NCBI GenBank assembly: GCA_025996815.1
Contig: BNTT01000046.1
Location: 1-19,188 of the forward strand
Reading direction: 5' to 3'
DNA length: 19,188 nt
Origin: Bacteroidia bacterium
Lineage (GTDB): Bacteria; Bacteroidota; Bacteroidia; Bacteroidales; Azobacteroidaceae
Positions 17,319 through 19,188 of this stretch are shown here, piece after piece. The notes beneath the pieces were generated by a model. The model was not told the origin of the DNA. It saw only the letters and a list, made by a program, of their open reading frames with translations, and did no database searches. Position 1 is the stretch's first letter. Every line of letters starts with the position of its first letter. The position numbers and the translations under genes are program-made.

Positions 17319-17334
17319 TGATGACCGTATGAGA

Positions 17335-18012
17335 ATGAGAATAGACATTATCACGGTATTGCCGGAATTGCTGGAAAGCCCGCTGCACGCTTCGATTTTG
17401 AAGCGGGCGCAGGACAAGGGGCTGGTGGAAATTCATTTACACGATTTGCGCGACTATTCGTCGGACAAGCGGCATCGCCGCGTAGACGACTATCCCTTTG
17501 GCGGACAGGCAGGTATGGTGTTGCAATGCGAGCCAATCGACCGCGCGATTGCGGCACTGTGCGCGGAGCGCACCTACGACGAAGTTATTTACACCTCGCC
17601 CGATGGCGAAACGTTTAATCAGCCGATTGCCAACCAATTGTCGCTGTGCACAAACCTGCTCATCCTTTGCGGGCACTACAAAGGCATCGACTACCGCATT
17701 CGCGAACATCTTATTACGCGGGAAATTTCTATTGGTGATTATGTGCTCACGGGCGGCGAACTTGCCGCGGCAGTGATGGCTGATGCCATTGTGAGGCTTA
17801 TTCCGGGGGCTATTGGCGACGAACAGTCGGCACTCTCCGACTCGTTTCAGGACAATCTGTTGGCACCTCCCGTCTATACGCGCCCTTCCGATTACAACGG
17901 CTGGCAGGTGCCCGAAATCCTCCTCTCCGGTCACGAAGCCAATATCCGCGACTGGGAGTTACAACAATCCATCGAGCGCACGAAACGACTGCGCCCCGAT
18001 TTATTGTCTTAA
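17335..18012 (+). CDS. trmD: tRNA (guanine-N1)-methyltransferase TrmD
   Basis: 225 aa from the ATG at 17335 ([14 protein letters not shown]), the usual Bacteroidales length and start; an in-frame ATG two codons upstream (17329) is an alternative. TrmD methylates G37 next to the anticodon of certain tRNAs with S-adenosylmethionine, preventing +1 frameshifts. It is a SPOUT-class knotted enzyme: [18 protein letters not shown] (108-125) and [16 protein letters not shown] (131-146) form the knot and cofactor region, and the DSF motif (169-171) supplies the catalytic aspartate. [12 protein letters not shown] and the C-terminal [10 protein letters not shown] are also typical. No -7 box is visible in the 70 bases upstream, which instead hold a lipoprotein-gene remnant, so it may depend on read-through from upstream. 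Confidence 0.95.
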   Translation: MRIDIITVLPELLESPLHASILKRAQDKGLVEIHLHDLRDYSSDKRHRRVDDYPFGGQAGMVLQCEPIDRAIAALCAERTYDEVIYTSPDGETFNQPIANQLSLCTNLLILCGHYKGIDYRIREHLITREISIGDYVLTGGELAAAVMADAIVRLIPGAIGDEQSALSDSFQDNLLAPPVYTRPSDYNGWQVPEILLSGHEANIRDWELQQSIERTKRLRPDLLS

Positions 18013-18028
18013 AAAAAAACTTTTTTTT
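18011..18028. terminator. Possible weak A/T terminator between trmD and rpsT
   Basis: Nine A's, one C and eight T's lie between and overlap the convergent stop codons. The T-runs in both directions could help termination, but the palindrome has no loop and no G-C pairs, so this is a weak call. Confidence 0.3.
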
Positions 18029-18281
18029 AGGCTAATTTGCCGATGCGGTGCGCCAATTTGGATTTCAAATTGGCGGCTTTGTTGGCGTGAATGACGTTTT
18101 TCTTAGCCAGTTTGTCCAACATTGCGCTCACTTTTTTGTACAGTTCGGCGGCTTTCAATTTGCCGGTCGTTGCACGCAAATCGCGCACGGCGTTACGGGC
18201 TGTTTTTGCATAATAGCGATTGCTCAGGCGTTTGCTCAACGTCTGACGGATGCGTTTGATTGATGATTTATGATTTGCCAT
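18027..18281 (-). CDS. rpsT: 30S ribosomal protein S20
   Basis: 84 aa, full length for S20, which binds 16S rRNA early in 30S assembly. Sequence features are typical: [13 protein letters not shown] at the N-terminus, high lysine/arginine content, all-helical composition and a [14 protein letters not shown] C-terminal segment ([17 protein letters not shown]). The ATG at 18281-18279 is the canonical start. It lies 36 bases downstream of tRNA-Glu on the same strand with no clear promoter in between, so it is probably cotranscribed with the tRNA. Confidence 0.95.
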   Translation of the reverse strand: MANHKSSIKRIRQTLSKRLSNRYYAKTARNAVRDLRATTGKLKAAELYKKVSAMLDKLAKKNVIHANKAANLKSKLAHRIGKLA

Positions 18282-18317
18282 CTTTTAAACTTTATTCTTT
18301 TAATTTGTTTGTTTCAG

Positions 18318-18389
18318 TAGTCCATAGGAGAATCGAACTCCTCTTTCCAGGATGAAAACCTGGCGTCCTAACCGATAGACGAATGGACC
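18318..18389 (-). tRNA. tRNA-Glu(TTC)
   Basis: 72-nt tRNA. The acceptor stem GGTCCAT pairs with ATGGACT (terminal G-U), discriminator A. The anticodon stem CCAGG/CCTGG encloses TTTTCAT, giving anticodon TTC (reads GAA/GAG). The T arm has GAGGAGTTCGATTCTCCT. CCA is not encoded. A consensus promoter lies just upstream. Confidence 0.95.
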
Positions 18390-18409
18390 ATTCTTTGCAA
18401 TTGCGGGTG

Positions 18410-18440
18410 CAAAGGTACAACTTTTTTTTTAATCTGCAAA
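18410..18440 (-). promoter_or_regulatory. Promoter of tRNA-Glu and probably rpsT (TTTG-N19-TACCTTTG)
   Basis: On the minus strand, TTTG (18440-18437) is followed after 19 bases by TACCTTTG (18417-18410), 20 bases before the mature tRNA 5' end. It is an exact Bacteroidetes-type match. Confidence 0.8.
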
Positions 18441-18444
18441 TTTT

Positions 18445-18476
18445 TTTGCTACTTTTTTATTTTTTTTTTACCTTTG
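18445..18476 (+). promoter_or_regulatory. recO promoter (TTTG-N20-TACCTTTG) abutting the start codon
   Basis: TTTG at 18445-18448, 20 bases, then TACCTTTG at 18469-18476: a perfect match. Only four bases (TCGC) separate the -7 box from the recO ATG, so transcription should begin at or very near the start codon. It is back to back with the tRNA-Glu promoter, the two -33 elements being four bases apart. Confidence 0.75.
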
Positions 18477-18480
18477 TCGC

Positions 18481-19188
18481 ATGTTACACAAAACAAGAGC
18501 CATTGTGCTGCGCTATTTCAACTATAACGACACCAGCGCTATCGTGCGCGTGTTCACGGAAGAGTTTGGGCAGATGTCGTATCTGACCTACAAATCGAAG
18601 GGCAAACGCGCGAAAGTGGCAGGCTCCGTTTTTCATCCCTTAGCCATTCTGGATTTGGAGGTGGAGCATCAAAATTCGCGCGAAATTCAGCGGTTGCAAG
18701 AGGCAAAAGTGCACGTGCCGCTCGTCTATCTGTTGAGCAACCCCGTAAAAAGTGCCTTGAGCCTGTTTTTGGCAGAGTGGGTGGGCAAGGCGGTGAAGGG
18801 CGAGCAAGCCGACAGATTGCTGTTTGACTACCTTGTGCAGTCGATTCAGGTCTTGGATTTGTCGGAAAAAGATTATGCCAATTTTCATCTGGTGTTTTTG
18901 CTTCGCCTGACGCAGTTCCTCGGCTTCTATCCCGATGCGGAAAATTATGCGCCCCACTGCTATTTCGACCTGCTGAACGGTTTTTTTGTTACAACCCAGC
19001 CCTCCCACGTCCACTTTTTAGACCGGGAAGAAAGCGCGCTGTTTTTCCAAATATTGAATTTAAACTACGACACGATGGGCGAAATGCACCTCACCGGCAA
19101 CCGCCGCAAGAGCCTGATTATCCGCCTCGTAGAATACTATCGCCTGCACAAGGTAGTCAAACAGCAATCTGTCGGCTTGCTCGCCCTT
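18481..19188 (+). CDS. recO: DNA repair protein RecO (3' end beyond window)
   Basis: 236 codons are visible and the frame is still open at the right edge. RecO works with RecR (and RecF) to displace SSB and load RecA at gaps, and anneals single strands. The start MLHKTRAIVLRYFNYNDTS matches the N-terminal OB-fold of RecO. The rest shows the helical domain typical of Bacteroidales RecO: FHPLAILDLEVEH, NPVKSALSLFLAEW, ANFHLVFLLRLTQFLGFYPD and YFDLLNGFFVT. Near the edge, LVEYYRLH is close to the usual C-terminus, so only a few residues are probably missing. The usual zinc cysteines are not evident in the visible part. The gene is divergent from tRNA-Glu. Confidence 0.93.
   Translation, partial: MLHKTRAIVLRYFNYNDTSAIVRVFTEEFGQMSYLTYKSKGKRAKVAGSVFHPLAILDLEVEHQNSREIQRLQEAKVHVPLVYLLSNPVKSALSLFLAEWVGKAVKGEQADRLLFDYLVQSIQVLDLSEKDYANFHLVFLLRLTQFLGFYPDAENYAPHCYFDLLNGFFVTTQPSHVHFLDREESALFFQILNLNYDTMGEMHLTGNRRKSLIIRLVEYYRLHKVVKQQSVGLLAL

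Noticed and set aside
17023..17334. 104-codon upstream extension of the trmD frame
   Set aside because: It overlaps the conserved C-terminal domain of the lipoprotein gene, has no TrmD similarity, and the family start MRIDIITV lies at 17335.

Overview
The window looks like a chromosomal segment of a member of the Bacteroidetes, most likely order Bacteroidales. Four things support this. The left-edge protein ends in a type IX secretion (T9SS) C-terminal sorting domain. Promoters have the Bacteroidetes -33/-7 form (TTTG, about 20 bases, TAnnTTTG) rather than the sigma70 form. TrmD, RecO and S20 read like Bacteroidales orthologues. Start codons lack clear Shine-Dalgarno sequences. Genus cannot be fixed from the sequence alone.

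Layout, left to right: the 3' end of a BspA-like leucine-rich-repeat T9SS cargo gene (1-611, +); a strong hairpin shared with the convergent dprA (647-1762, -); parA-parB (1878-3559, +) reading divergently from dprA; a bidirectional terminator; tRNA-Leu(CAA) (-); aroB (3801-4853, +); two giant paralogous lipoprotein genes in tandem (4923-11561 and 11622-17264, +); trmD (17335-18012, +); rpsT (18027-18281, -) downstream of tRNA-Glu(TTC) (-); and the start of recO (18481 to the right edge, +). Apart from the two giant genes and the BspA-like gene, everything is housekeeping: transformation and recombination, chromosome partition, shikimate pathway, translation and tRNA modification.

The accessory core is the ~12.4 kb block between aroB and trmD. 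It holds two very large predicted surface lipoproteins (2212 and 1880 aa) that share a lipoprotein signal, an unrecognised N-terminal module, about six Big_2 (bacterial Ig-like) domains, a second unrecognised module possibly related to the first, and an array of ~100-residue beta-rich repeats (nine in the first protein, three in the second). Only the second protein carries a C-terminal ~320-residue domain that resembles DUF6273 / formylglycine-enzyme-like folds. Both genes have nearly identical promoter cores, which fits a tandem duplication that included the regulatory region. A 36-base scrap of the Big_2 coding sequence lies out of frame between the second gene and trmD, a likely scar of past recombination.

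No transposase, integrase, reverse transcriptase, CRISPR array or defence operon is visible. The most interesting content is the modular, repeat-rich lipoprotein pair with its apparent copy-number variation, and the recO promoter, which sits so close to the start codon that the message should be leaderless. No intergenic stretch exceeds about 120 bases.
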